64,000 nt of DNA from Artocarpus heterophyllus (GCA_025403435.1 CM046341.1:15364447-15428446), one strand, 5' to 3'. Positions 1 through 12,330 are shown, counted from the stretch's first letter. Notes: generated by a model not told the origin, from the sequence alone. A program made the numbers and translations.

Positions 1-318
1 TTGTTCTTAATGGGAAAATATATAATAAATTAAATACTTTAGATAATTATTATTTAGTGTTAAATTCCATATTAGTTAGAAAACAGACAAGGGAACCCTG
101 AAGCTTTGCCGTTTTAATTTTATGTTTTAAAATACTGTTTCAATTTGTTGAAGCTTTTATTTTCTCTTAAATTTTGTTTGTAAAACCCTTGCCATTTTAA
201 ACCGTTAAATAATTAATCTATCAAATTCTCACCTTCTTGTGGATACGATCTCCCTTACTATACTGCAAGCGACAGCGTTTAAAGAATCATTTTGGGCATC
301 ACATCAACTAACGGTACA
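1..318. other. AT-rich non-coding flank
   Basis: No coding potential, RNA gene or repeat boundary is visible here. The stretch leads into the tandem duplication that begins near 319. Confidence 0.5.
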
Positions 319-814
319 AAAGTTTTTCAAAGTGACAAAATTACTCTTCACATAGTGTATCAGAATAACTTATAACCTTTTAAGGCCTTTTATTTTACTC
401 ACCTTCCTCTTTTCAATAAATTTTTCACCCAGTGATAACAATTTTCTCCTTGTTTTAGACTTGAATTTTCAAAATAAGAGGCTCAAGTTTTGTTTGGTTT
501 GCAATTTAAATTATAAATTAAAAATTAAAAATTTTGCTATAGTGTTTTTCTCATAAAAATTTGATTTTTGTTCAAACTTATAAACTAAACAAGTCATTAG
601 TGTGTGTGATTTCTCAGTGAAAATACATCCTAGTTTAGTTTAAAGTTGTTAACCCAAAAGCATCACTTAAGCAATAGGGTTAGTTGTGTCTTTTTATATT
701 TGAGTATTATTTACAAAACGGAGAAATGTTTTGTGTAATTGTACTAATACAACAGTATTTTCTATGGGATATTATAGTAAATAATACTTGTTCAAAACTT
801 ATTGAAGTGAATTG

Positions 815-960
815 CAAATTTTGAAAATATTTGTAATAAATAGTAACAAATAGAAAATTTACTTGGTAATTTTTTTTTTACTTGTCTACTTACTATGAGT
901 AAAAAAATTTACCAGTAATTTTTTTCTGGCATTTATTACAAATATTTTCAAAACATACTA
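815..960. repeat. Imperfect palindrome in tandem unit copy 1
   Basis: GAAAATATTTGTAATAAAT near 822 is the reverse complement of ATTTATTACAAATATTTTC near 930. Inner arms TTACTTGGTAA and TTACCAGTAA also pair, around a loop near 880. The same structure occurs in copy 2 at about 2448-2582. It could be a small foldback element; no clear target duplication was found. Confidence 0.6.
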
Positions 961-1142
961 TTTGCTTTAAAAAGTTTCAAAAATCTATTATTTATCTCCT
1001 TCTCCATTTTTATATTTATAAAAATAAAATATGGATACACATAATTCAGTACAGTATAGGGATGTTTTGTAACTGTTACATAGAAAATTCATGTTTTACA
1101 TTTATCCTTTTTATTAGTAGTTTCTTACTAGGAAAATAAAAA

Positions 1143-1672
1143 GGAGAAATTTTACAAATTGTTCCTAAACTATATAACTTATATCCAAATGCCCTTAAAC
1201 TTTAAAACGTAGTTATTGTACCCCTTGAACTACAATATTTCTCTATATTCACCCTTTAAACATTGAAGTGTGTTGTTTTATGAACAAAATTATACTTGTT
1301 ATCCTCATAAAAAAGATAAATTCATCAGTTTATTCAAAATCCTTATAAGACCAACTTGAATTACAATAATTCTTTACTTTTCCTCCGTTTTTCTTGCTTT
1401 TGAGCAGGTATTGTAAAGACAAAATATATAAGAGTTAAGTGCCCAACTAGTTCATTTAAAATGAAAAAAAAAATCATATTAACCCCTAAATATCATATAT
1501 AATCTTGAATCAAACAAAAATTGAGCAATTCCATCCAAAAAATTATGTTTTCAAAGTTCGGGAGATGAATTTGGAGAAATATTATTCAGTGGGCACAATA
1601 TACACATTTTAAAGTTTGGGAGTTCTATTGACACAAGTAATACAATTCAAGAAGAATTCATAAAATTTACCT
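1143..1672. mobile_element. MITE with long imperfect terminal inverted repeats
   Basis: The left end (AAATTTTACAAATTGTTCC...) and the reverse complement of the right end (AAATTTTATGAATTCTTC...) match imperfectly for about 80 bp. The match includes the shared blocks AAACTTTAAAA and TATTGTRCCC. The element is non-coding and is duplicated with the 1.63 kb unit (second copy about 2763-3304). The superfamily is uncertain because no clean target duplication is visible. Confidence 0.5.
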
Positions 1673-1950
1673 AAGTTAAAAATGAAAAGGGATGACTGTC
1701 GTTTGTCCCCCTAGATTTGCTTTTAATTGTTTGAACTTTGAAACTGAAAATGATGGTTTCCTTTTAAAAATGCACCGAATAAAAGGATGGCATGTGGTTG
1801 CTTGTAATAAATTAGCCATGTTTTAGAGAAAAACGAGACGCCGATTGTCATTGACGTACTGGAACGATATGTCGTTTGGCATGGGTAAAAGCCGGCTTAT
1901 GGGCATATCGTTGTTGCTAGCTATAAAGTCTATCCTTTCATTCTGGAGCA

Positions 1951-3556
1951 AAAGTCTTTCAAAGTGGCAAAATTACTCTTCACATAGTGTATCAGAACAA
2001 CTTATAACCTTTTAAGGCCTTTTATTTTACTCACCTTCCTCTTTTCAATAAATTTTTCACCCAGTGATAACAATTTTCTCCTTGTTTTAGACTTGAATTT
2101 TCAAAATAAGAGGCTCAAGTTTTGTTTGGTTTGCAATTTAAATTATAAATTAAAAATTAAAAATTTTGCTATAGTGTTTTTCTTATAAAAATTTGATTTT
2201 TGTTCAAACTTATAAACTAAACAAGTCATTAGTGTGTGTGATTTCTAAGTGAAAATACATCCTAGTCAGTTTAAAGTCGTTAACCCAAAAGCATCACTTA
2301 AGCAACAGGGTTAGTTGTGTCTTTTTATATTTGAGTATTATTTACAAAACGGGGAAATGTCTTGTGTAATTGTACTAATACAACGGTATTTTCTATGGGA
2401 TATTATAGTAAATAATACTTGTGCAAAACTTATTGAAGTGAATTGCACAGTTTAAAAATATTTGTAATAAATAGTAACAAATAGAAAATTTACTCGGTAA
2501 TTTTTTTTTACTTGTCTACTTACTATGAGTAAAAAATTTACCAGTAATTTTTTTCTAGCATTTATTACAAATATTTTTAAAACCTATTATTTGCTTTAAA
2601 AAGTTTCAAAAATTTATTATTTATCTCCTTCTCCATTTTTATATTTACAAAAATAAAATACGGATATACATATTTCGGTAAAATATAGGGATGTTTTTGT
2701 AACTGTTACATAGAAAATTCATGTTTTACATATATCCTTTTTATTAGTAGTTTCTTACTAGGAAAATAAAAAGGAGAAATTTTACAAATTGTTCCTAAAC
2801 TATATAACTTATATCAAAATGCCCTTAAACTTTAAAACGTAGTTATTGTACCCCTTGAACTACAATATTTCTCGATATTCACCCTTTAAACATTGAAGCG
2901 TGTTGTTTTTTTGACAAAATAATACTTGTTACCCTCATTAAAAAAATAAATTCATCAGTTTATTCAAAACCCTTAAAAGACCAACTTGAATTACAATAAT
3001 TCTTTGCTTTTCCTCCATTTTTTTCTCACTTTTGAGCAGGTATTGTAAAGACAAAATATATAAGAGTTTGGTGCCCAACTAGTTCATTTAAAATGAAAAG
3101 AATATTCATATTAGCCCCCTAAGTATCATATAGAATCTTGAATCAAACAAAAGTTGAGCAATTCCATCCAAAAATTTATGTTTTCAAAGTTCGAGAGATG
3201 AATTTGGAGAAATATTATTCAGCAGGTACAATATACATATTTTAAAGTTTGAGAGTTCTATTGATACAAGTAATACAATTCAATGAGAATTCGTAAAATT
3301 TACCTAAATAAAAAATGAAAAGGGATGACTGTCATTTGTCCCCCTTGCTTTGCTTTTAATTGTTTGAACTTTGAAACTGAAAATGACGGTTTCCTTCTAA
3401 AAACGCGCCGAATAAAAGGATGGCATGTCGTTGCTCGTAATAAATTAGCCATGTTTTAAGAGAAAAGCAAGACGCCGTTTGGCATGGGTAAAAGCCGGCT
3501 TATGGGCATATGGTTGTCGCTCCCTATAAAGTCTATCTTCACGTTCTGGAGCAAAA
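1951..3556. repeat. Tandem direct repeat, unit copy 2 (about 1.6 kb)
   Basis: This is the second copy of the unit that starts near 319, directly abutting the first. Both copies end in the same GGCATGGGTAAAAGCCGGC...CTATAAAGTC...TTCTGGAGCAAAA text, at 1877-1952 and 3481-3556. A 101 aa open frame begins at 3484 and runs past the repeat edge, but it resembles no known family and is most likely chance. Confidence 0.85.
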
Positions 3557-4139
3557 AATATATATCTTTATGTTTAAAATTTATTGGAAAGTTTGGTCTC
3601 CGGTTAAAGAGATGCCCGAATTTTCTGTCGTCTGAACGAAGGTTTTCTGTGTTAGGATTTGTTGCGGTAAATCCAAATAATAAGTTGTTTTGCGATTGTG
3701 AAAAACGGCACATCGTGGCACTACAGATTTGTTTCGTTAACATATTAAACCTTAAAACACAAACAAAGCAATCTAGAATATGTCATTAACGCACCACCAT
3801 TTTATTATTTGTTTTTAAGCTTATTATTATGCATCTATGAACAATGATCAAAAGAACAAGATTTCAACATCGCTTTTGATTCCCTTTGCCATAGAACCAT
3901 ATCTGGTTCTTCCATAAGCAAAATATAAAAGCTTACACTTTCAAATAAAAGAGAAACGAGTGGAACAGAATCAAATGAGATTTAAACTCTAATCCCAACT
4001 TAATAACTGATACCAACGGAAACTTGTCACAAAATTGTGTTTCAATGGCAACAAGATAACATATGTCTAACAAAAAACAAGTTAAACAAATATCCCAGGA
4101 ACAGATAAAACAAAGTAAACATACAACCAAAAGTCGCAT
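3557..4139. other. Intergenic; 3' flank and UTR of the eL42 gene
   Basis: The part nearest 4139 is the expected 3' UTR of the minus-strand ribosomal protein gene. No other gene is visible. Short open frames on both strands lack family resemblance. Confidence 0.5.
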
Positions 4140-6186
4140 CTAAAACAGGGAAGTTCCCTTTCCCTTCTTGTCTCCACCAATCTCAAAGTGTTTGCACCTC
4201 TGCATAATCAGCAAGAATAAACCAGCAATCAGAAATAATGCCGAAATAGAAACCAAAACAAAATAATAAAAAAGACTTCCAAACCGACCAACCTTAATTG
4301 GATGTTGGGACACATGTTTGCAGGCTTGGCATTGAAGCCTCAGAACAATCTTCTTGGTGGTTTTTGCCTGTTGAGAGATTTCGAGTTTGTTAGGAATACA
4401 ATCTTCAAATTAATATAAGTTCAGAGGATTCATTTTGTTTCCATGCAAGAAACAAGGAATAATATGATTTTTTTTTTTTTTTACCTTCTTGTGAAAGACA
4501 GGCTTGGTCTGACCTCCATAACCGGATTGTTTGCGGTCATAACGGCGCTTACCCTGAGCAGCAAGGCTATCCTTGCCCTTCTTGTACTGAGTCACCTTGT
4601 GCAGTGTGTGCTTCTTGCATTCCTTGTTCTTGCAGTAAGTCTTCTTCGTCTTGGGGACGTTCACCTGCAAGACACAAGCCATTCGTTCATTTGCAAAGAG
4701 CACTTCCCCTTTCAGAACTCAGCCCACCGCACAGGTGGTTTTTTGTATTTGTTAAAGGTCTTGCAATAAAAATGAAAAAGCCGGCATAACAATATGCGTC
4801 AGTAAAACGGCACAAATTATTCATAATTATGGAATCGAATTGCTTTCGAAACAGTGTAAACATTGATTTTTCATGAAGGGAGTTCTACAGAAAACAAACT
4901 ACAACGATTCATAACGTAAATGGTTTACAAATTTGAAAGTAACATCCAAGTTCCAACGCATCTTGTTCCAAAATTTGGAATTTATAATCTAATGGGTTAA
5001 CCTTTTATATAACATGAAAAAAATGAAGAATTTTATACATCGCAGTAATTTTAATAATTTTCTTTGCATAATTGTCATCTTAGTGATCAATTCAAGTCAT
5101 TATTGTGGCTACCTATAGCCATCATAGAATGAATGATAATGGCTTGTAGTAATCACCATAATTACTGTGAAAATCTGACACGGTAATAACACAAACCAAA
5201 TAATCAAAACCTGAGTAAATTGCACGGCTACACTCTAAACTATTCACTAGTTGTATAATGCACCCCTCACTTTCAATTTTAGCACAATGCACCATGAACT
5301 TTGAAATTGTTCGCAATTAAGGTCCAATAGCTACTATTAATTTTCGTTAAGTACTCTCTTTCATATGTTAAACTTCAATTTTTTCTTAAAATGACAAGCT
5401 CCTCCCTTAAGAAAACTTGCATATGAATTTTGTGACCAAAATTGTCCGCGCTTTTTAACGTTTGTTAGCTATTGGACATCAATTGTCAATGATTTCAAAA
5501 TTCTAGGTGCATTTTGTCAAGATTAAAAATTTAGAGTGTATCATGCAAAAACCGAATAGTTTGGGATGCAGCAGTGCAATTTTCTCATCAAAAGTCAAAA
5601 CCCTGTTGCTCATGAAGAACCTAAATTTCTAATGTGATATAAACAAATTAACACCAAACTAATTTCTAGACATCCTGAAACTAATTAAAACAACTTGAAA
5701 TCCTTTATAGAATCAAGTCCAAGATATATCCACTCTGATTAAAAAAAACAAAAAAGAAAAAAGAGAAAACGCTTCCAAAAATCACATAAACCATAAGAAA
5801 ATCCCTCGACAGTTAGACAAGCATTAAATCATATATCGCTTCGTGATAAAAAGCAACAATATTAAAAAAAAAAAAATTGCAGTTAATAAAATAAAATTTG
5901 TGAAAAGGAACAACGGACTAAATATTGATAGCAACAATCTCTAAAATAAAAAGTTTTTAAGTACAAAACAAGATCCGTTACAAAATTGAACTCTGACAAA
6001 CCCTAGATATGGGCAAACCCTAAACCCTAAAACAAGCAAAACCTAAAATTTAGGAGATTGAATTCGGCAACATTTTGCGAGGAAATTTCAGTCTCGAGGT
6101 AATGATACAAGCAATAACTTGAAGGAATATCAAGCGAAAAAGAAAAAGAAAAAAGGAGCAGAGAAAGGAAGAAAGAGGGGTACCAT
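4140..6186 (-). CDS. RPL36A: 60S ribosomal protein eL42 (L36a/L44)
   Basis: Small basic zinc-binding protein of the large ribosomal subunit, located near the E site. Four exons on the minus strand are joined at GT/AG sites with closing phases: 6184-6186 (the ATG alone), 4485-4664 (60 codons), 4293-4367 (25 codons) and 4140-4199 (19 codons plus TAG). The product is 105 aa, the usual plant length. It begins [11 protein letters not shown] after the start Met and ends KGKGTSLF. Cysteine pairs CKNKEC and CQAC...KRC can form the expected zinc site. Intron 1 is about 1.5 kb, carries telo-box motifs near its 5' end and a MITE at 5213-5586. The only unusual feature is a first coding exon consisting of the start codon, an arrangement I recall for plant members of this family. 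The gene looks intact and functional. Confidence 0.95.
5213..5586. mobile_element. Mutator-type MITE in eL42 intron 1
   Basis: 374 bp element with long imperfect terminal inverted repeats. The left end is GAGTAAATTGCACGGCTACA and the right end read in reverse is GAGAAAATTGCACTGCTGCA. The inner arms also pair (TTTAGAGTGTA..., AGCTATTGGAC/GGTCCAATAGCT). Flanks ATCAAAACC and ATCAAAAGT could be a diverged 9 bp target duplication. The related element at 50067-50439 has the same structure and a clearer 9 bp duplication. Confidence 0.75.
6015..6031 (-). promoter_or_regulatory. Tandem telo-box motifs (AAACCCTA)
   Basis: AAACCCTAAACCCTAAA on the plus strand gives two overlapping telo-boxes inside intron 1 of the eL42 gene, about 155-170 bp downstream of the start codon. 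Telo-boxes near the 5' end are typical of plant ribosomal protein and translation genes. Their role here is inferred. Confidence 0.6.
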
Positions 6187-6281
6187 GACTGACCGCCGCG
6201 TTTGAGCTCTGCGAAGCTTGGGGTTGAGAGAAACCCGGGGTGAACAAAGAGCACAGAGCAAAAATGAAATGCTTTATATTG

Positions 6282-6287
6282 TGGGCC
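6282..6287. promoter_or_regulatory. Site II-type TGGGCC element upstream of eL42
   Basis: TGGGCC lies about 95 bp upstream of the eL42 start codon. TGGGCY (site II) elements paired with telo-boxes are characteristic of plant ribosomal protein promoters. The single short motif is weak on its own and is supported by its position. Confidence 0.45.
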
Positions 6288-6349
6288 GCGAGGCAGATGC
6301 AAGGGCCGAGTCTTTTACGCACTTCACGCATTTGCCACAAAAATAAGAG

Positions 6350-7590
6350 AAAATTATTTGTTATACCATACTTTTAAACACTTTTTTTTTATTTTTGTAA
6401 ACAAATTTTGTTTATTTATGTCATATCTAAAAAAATTATGTCATACTATTATTATAATATATGTTTAAATTGTACTACACTAAAATATTTATAATATTTA
6501 TAAAAATAAGTTTCAAAAGATGATATTAAGAAAAATTTGCCAAAAATAAAAGTTGGATTGAGTTATTCCACACAAAAAAATAATTATAGATAATATCACT
6601 ACTATATTATTACACTATATTTCAAAATACTAAATTCACATCGAATTATAAAAAATTCAATAAATAAAAGGTACACCACAAACCAACAAAAAACCTCCAT
6701 CTCCGTTTAATCAGCTCCAGGTGAAAGAGTAAGTAGAGAGAGGGAAGAAGAACAAGAGCCACCGTTGAGAAAAAGAAAGGGAGAGAGAAAGGGAAGAAGA
6801 CAAATATGTTTGTCAATAAAAGTTGAGGACAAAATAGTCAAATTAAATTCTCTATAGTTGTGGCTGCGTGGCATTGGAGGAAAGAACTTTTGATAGTGTG
6901 ACAAACATTGATCACTTCCTTATTTGGTGGCCTTAACATAAATAGTCCGAGTCCTTTGGACAGTAAACTAGTGGTTCTTTCGATGAATGAACTCCCTTTG
7001 AAATGTTAGCTTAAGAATAACTACTCAAGGGAGGAGGAGGGGTGAGTTGCGTTTTAAAAATATTTTCACAATTATTGAAAATTTTTAGCCAAATTGCACA
7101 AATAAATAAATTCACACAAATGACAATTGCAACAAACTTAAAAGAAATGAATGCGTTAAATTAAAGAGTTAAGGATAGAGAATGACAAATGCTATTTATA
7201 GTTGTTTGGTAGTATCTTACGTCTATTATTGCTGAGCAAAGCTTAACTCGACTTCTTTTATTATAACAACTGTCTTTTTAGCATGATCACTCCTTGTACA
7301 ACATCGGTGACTTGTTCTACTCGAGACTCACCACGTGCTCTTACAACGTCAATTTTCTATATAGATTAGCAAATCAAAAATTCTCCCAATTTTTAAGGTT
7401 TAAAAGCCTATCACTCAAAAGTGTTTTTGATAATTTGGCTCCTTCAAAAGACGAAACTCTCCAAATAAATGATGAATACAATGAAAAGCCTCAGAGTCAC
7501 TACGGCATGTGCTATGGGATTTCCCCCTTGCCCGTCGAGTATTGGACTCGTCATCAGCCATCTGGCCTATCTTGAAAAAATTGAAGTCTG
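6350..7590. other. AT-rich intergenic region
   Basis: No gene family is recognisable. The section 6720-6800 is GA-rich. Open frames here are short and lack homology by eye. Confidence 0.5.
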
Positions 7591-8352
7591 GTTCTTTTGA
7601 GGATCTTTGCATGGAATTAAGTGGGCAAAGCACTAGAAAATGAGATGGAAATCTTCTGTACCATTGCATGGGCGGTGTGATATGATAGGAACTCTTGGAT
7701 TCATTACGATAAACGACATCCTGTTAAAGAAGCTTTGGAAGTTTGTGGACGTATGATCAGTGATTACCAACACTGCGGAGTATTAAGAATACCAGATAAG
7801 GCAGGATTATATTGTATTCCTAGAGTTGGGACTTGGTCTCCTCCTTAACTGGGAACCTCCAAACTCAACTTTGATGCCTCAGTCCAAGCTGGCATTGGCC
7901 ACATCGGTCTCACCACAGTCATTCTTGATGAAGAGAATCTGTGAAAGCATGGATGGCAAAAGATTCCAGGCTCATACTCTCCCTTCATAGCAGAGTGCCT
8001 AGCTTTGCGTGAAGGTCTGCAAATGGCAAAAAGACATGGTCGGCTAATCCAAATGGTAGAAGTTGATGCTACTCAAGTGCTTTCAGCTGTTCATAGCAGC
8101 CCGAATTTAGCTGAAGAGGACGTAATAGTGTCAGATATTGTGAATTTATTGTCTGTTTCTAATGCTTGGAAGTGTTGTTTAGTTGCTAGGAGGGAAACTT
8201 TGTCGCCCATATCCCTGCGATTAACGCCTTTAAATCCATTTTGAACATCGAAAGCTCCAGCTCTATGCCAAGATGTATTTCTCAGTTGATTTGACTAATT
8301 TAGCCTGATTAATATAGTTATCATTTCCACTCAAAAAAAAAAAAAAAAAAAA
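7591..8352 (+). pseudogene. 5'-truncated LINE remnant: RNase H domain and poly-A tail
   Basis: One plus-strand frame, interrupted by stops, reads as the C-terminal part of a plant non-LTR retrotransposon. It runs EMEIFCTIAWAV-YDRNSW (about 7642), then KLNFDAS (about 7864), then FIAECLALREGLQ, then VEVDATQVL. A +1 shift near 8195 gives GNFVAHIPAINAF, the usual GN-x-VAH end of this RNase H type. FDAS and ECLALREGL match the catalytic Asp/Glu contexts. Stops occur near 7678, 7846 and 7942. The reading ends in a 20-residue A tract at about 8333-8352, the expected LINE tail. The copy is dead. Confidence 0.8.
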
Positions 8353-9380
8353 GGAAAAGAGAAGTGAACAAACAATGTCACCTAAACCAATAGATTTTTG
8401 TGATTTTCCATAAAATCTTACAATAAATCAACATCCCAGAATTACCCTTGTTTGAAATGAAATCTCTTCTCTTCCCTTGCTCACCGGAAAATCTCCATGC
8501 CTACGCTTAACCATCATCGTCCCGAAGCAAAGCGACAATCATCGACGGCGTGGAGCATTACGAGGCCTCCTTGGCCTCTCGACGGTGAACGAGTACTACA
8601 TATCTTTTGTCATCAAATATCGGAGATTGCGCTCAAAGAAGTCGAATAGTGGACCACGAAGACGACATAAAATCGAAGAAGACGAACCCTATTCTTTTTG
8701 CCATAGACGAAGAGAGCACAGCGTCATGGCAATGTCAATCTAGTCGATGTTGAAGACACCATCGAAGGCATAGAGAGAAAGCGTCAAAGTGAGAGAGACG
8801 AAGGAGAGAGAGCATGTGTTAACAAAATAGTGAGAGAGAGGGAGAGAGAGTGTATGGGCCCGGTGGAGTAGGGGGATTTATGAACCTTTTGATGCGGACA
8901 GTATCATGTTGGTGGTGGCATGTGGCAAAGGGGAGAGAGAGATAACGCTTGCAGAGAAGGATAGAGAGGGGGAAAACATAGAGAGAGAGAAGTTTTTTCT
9001 TTCTTTTTTTGAAAAATTGAGTGAATACTAAATATTTAAAACTAAATATGGCCTATTAACTTTAATCTTTATAAATATGTTATTTGAATTTAATAGTTTA
9101 AACAATTGGCCAATTTACTCTAATTTTTTCTTTTTTTTATTTTACTAAAATGTGTTTCTTTTTAACAGTCTCTCCACACCATCCTTCAGACTAAATTATT
9201 TCTAATAAATGCAATCCTTTTAATATGTTCTTGTTAGAGGAATTGAAATGCACTTTTCCTTGTACTAGTTAGTCAAAGTGGTGGACAAGATTGTACGACA
9301 AGCCCATGATTGGGGTTTTGACTTACAAGTCTGGATAGGATTAGACAAAAAGTCAAGGGTCAAGGTCGAAATCATAACAC
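8353..9380. other. Intergenic with GA-rich simple sequence
   Basis: 8770-9000 contains repeated GAGAGA tracts. An 88-codon open frame at 8477-8743 is not recognisable and its downstream sequence is low complexity. No supportable gene. Confidence 0.45.
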
Positions 9381-9384
9381 TTGG

Positions 9385-9540
9385 TCAAGATCAAATCGAA
9401 GGGCCTTGGTTGTAGTTGGGAACAAACCAACAGGTTTGGGTGAGGGTCGGGACCAAACCGATGGGCTAAGCCTAATCCCGATAGTTAGTCTGCCTTATTG
9501 GCTAGTCCAAACCACCGGCCCAACCCTTACAACGACTTTG
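9385..9540. repeat. Degenerate minisatellite, left part
   Basis: Loose tandem repeats of about 40-50 bp with variants of GGGACCAAACCGATGGGCTA, GGCTAGTCC and GGCCCAACCC. The same kind of repeat resumes at 12010, on the other side of the solo LTR, so the LTR appears to have inserted into this array. Confidence 0.6.
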
Positions 9541-9542
9541 TA

Positions 9543-12005
9543 TGTAACGCCCTTATATGGGAGTTAACAGTTTTTAATGAATGAAAATAAAAATCAAAAA
9601 TAAAAGTAAACCTCAAAAATAAAGTTGCATGGGACTTAAATGAAAACTCTCAAATCAAAATAAAAATATAAACGACAATTAAACCACAGTTTAATGTAGC
9701 ACCTTAAATTTAATAATATAAATTATCATCATCATCATCATTTCAGCCTTCAACGCATTTTAATACAGTCATAGAAAGTAACAATTGATGCTTACATTAT
9801 CATGAAGAATATTCTTAGTAATTGAAGCAGTCCCAACGTAATATAGCTACATAACTTCCTCAATTATTTTTCTCGTAGCTACCTCACACTTAGTGAGTCC
9901 TGAAAAGATAAAAATATAAGGGAATGAGCAACAATATGCTCAGTAAGAAAAACCATTACTCACCTTTAGGTTTTTATCATTACCATATTAAAACCTACAT
10001 GGTTAGTTAATACTCACCATTATCCAGATTATGAGATTTATTATAATCATATTCCGTGGATATCAAAGTTAATTATTACCGAGTTTCATACATATACATA
10101 TATACAAATATTACAATTCATCATTCTTCTTAGGTATCCACGTTCAATAAAGTATCACTCAACTTATCGAAACCCAAATGGGCGCGCTTGATCACCCTCC
10201 AAACATTCCAAGGGTATTCCGGTGAGGGGACATCAAGCCCCAAGTCCTCACCAAGTCGATTCCTGTATAGTGTGTTCTGAGACTTTCAACTCAAGGAAGC
10301 GTCATCACCTTCCCCCTATTTTACCTTTTAGGGTATTCATGTCCAAAGAAGTAACCGCCGTCCTCTTCACGTCTCACTATTTCTATATATCCATCATTAT
10401 TTATAGAGTTAGTTTTCCTAACCATGCTTTTCAATTTATAACATGTGTCAATTCATTATATTCCTCGTCGTACAATACAAGACGAGTCCATGTCATAGTT
10501 TCATATGTGATACTCATATAATAGTAGTTTAACATAGATATATATATCGTGCAGTAAAACAATTAATTTTAATTCCATAAAAACTTCACAAAAGATGAGT
10601 AATAGAATCCCTACCTTTCAAGCTCATCAACAATCTTTTAATCCCGAACTCAATTAACGTTAGCTCCACACTCCCTTGATCCTAAGGCGTGTATAAGGAC
10701 AATTAAAACTAAGGCACAACATACAACCATATTCATAAATAAATCATGTGTAAATCCATCTTACTAGTGTGCCAATAAAGCTTTTATGCAAATCTCTTTT
10801 AAATACCACAGTAAATAATTTTTATCTTAACACAATATAAAATGTATACAAGTAATCTATATGTTTTAGTCCCTAATAAGATTCATCAATCACTTAGGAT
10901 AATATTGGAAAGGTTGCAAGACATTAAGGAATTAGGTGGTGAGCAAAGATGGGCTCTTGATTCAGGTTAGCAGCTGGTATATCATGGCAAACTGATAGTA
11001 TACTTTTGCAAAAAGGATAGGTTCACTATCTACAATCATCACATGGGTTAACAGGTGGTTTACTTAACGTAAACGGGCGGTATATTGCCACTGGCAGGTT
11101 TACTAGTTTCTAATCCAAAAATTGAGAAATTCATAGAAAATAAAATACAACTCTGATTTAGGCTTATGATAGCTCGTTAGAAAGCTTAGGATGTCTATTT
11201 TTTAAATATTCAAACCAATTTACAAAATTCATTTTTATTTAATCCCAGAATTTCAAGAAAGAGCCACTGCCCATAGAGGTATTACAAAGTTTAACCATAT
11301 AAATTTTCTGTCTACGCCATATGCACTTAGACTTTATACATATGCTCCAAAATAGCAATAAAACATATACTCAGGTTTAAGAATGTAAATTTATATAATC
11401 CTTGAATATAAAAAAAATTTATAAATGAAAGACTAAATTTGTTCATAAGATCCTAACCTCGGATTATGGCTAGTTGGAAGCTTGAAATAGCTTCAAAACA
11501 GGTTCCTTGACTTTGGTATGGCTGAAATTCTTGCTCAAATGGAGGTGATGGTGGCTAATTTTTATGACTGTCTTAAAGAAGTTCTCTAAGTATTTTATTT
11601 CAGCAAAGAAATGAGAAAAAGAATGTGGGAACCGTGGAAGAAAAAGGAAGAAAAGATGAAGTCTTTGAAGATAAGTGATAGAAGCAATTATAGAGGAGAC
11701 ATGTTGAAGCATGTCATGGAGGAAATAAAGAAAATAAGGGTCAAGAGTAGTTGGAAAAAATATCCTCATGTCTCCTCTGGAGACCTTAGCTCACATAATG
11801 CCAAAATGACTTTTTTGAAATTTATTAGAAGTTCCAAGGCTTTTCAATAAACATACTAAATAAGTATAGGAGAATTTTAGAAAATTTAAAAATAGATATA
11901 AATAAATATTGTGAAATGAATTTTAAATGAAACAAATTTTTAATTGGCATACTAAAAATTAATTTTATCACCTTAATACCCGTTAGAAGAATAACAAGTG
12001 TCACA
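9543..12005 (-). mobile_element. Solo LTR of the LOG-carrying retrotransposon family
   Basis: A single LTR of about 2.46 kb starting TGTAACGCCC and ending GTGTCACA on the plus strand. It is alignable end to end with the three LTRs of the array at 12861-28719, but clearly more diverged. It is flanked by TTGTA (9538-9542) and TTGTG (12006-12010), a 5 bp target duplication with one mismatch. No PBS or internal sequence is attached. It is most simply an old insertion reduced to a solo LTR by LTR-LTR recombination. Open frames inside it recur in all LTR copies but resemble nothing. Confidence 0.85.
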
Positions 12006-12009
12006 TTGT

Positions 12010-12330
12010 GCAATCAATGTGATCCTAATGGCTAGTCAGCTCACCGACTCAACACCAATGGCGAGTCCAGCTCGTTGGCCCAACCACAATGGTGAGTTTG
12101 CCTGACAGCTTGAACCCAACAAAAATCTAGTTGTCTGCCTGACACTAACGGCTACACCAAATCACTAGCCTGACCTTAACGATGAGTACAACCTACTGAC
12201 CTGACCCATAGTGAGTTTTTCTTGCTATCCCGACCCCAACGGTGAGTCTAGATCACTAGCTTGACCCAAAGGACAATCTTGGCCTACCAACCTTACCACG
12301 ATGGCGATCTTGATTCATCTAACCATCCTA
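12010..12330. repeat. Degenerate minisatellite, right part
   Basis: About seven imperfect units of roughly 45 bp built on the theme AATGGCGAGTCCAGCTCG...CCTGACC. This continues the array seen at 9385-9540 before the solo LTR. Confidence 0.65.

Larger units (their letters stand above)
319..1950. repeat. Tandem direct repeat, unit copy 1 (about 1.63 kb)
   Basis: The sequence from the TTTTTCAAAGTGACAAAATT region near 322 recurs almost base for base about 1,632 bp downstream, starting near 1951. The match runs the full unit, up to the shared text ending in TTCTGGAGCAAAA. The copies differ by scattered substitutions and small indels, so the duplication is moderately old. No protein is recognisable in the unit, which contains a MITE with long inverted ends (about 1143-1672) and a palindrome near 815-960. 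The unit has no internal region, PBS or polypurine tract, so it does not read as an LTR pair. Confidence 0.85.

Noticed and set aside
319..3556. The 1.6 kb repeat pair as LTRs of a retrotransposon
   Set aside because: The copies abut directly and lack TG...CA ends, PBS, polypurine tract or any internal region.
5560..5600. Possible C/D-box snoRNA in the eL42 intron (TGATGAG in sense)
   Set aside because: The motif is the terminal sequence of the MITE, and no D box or terminal stem is in place.
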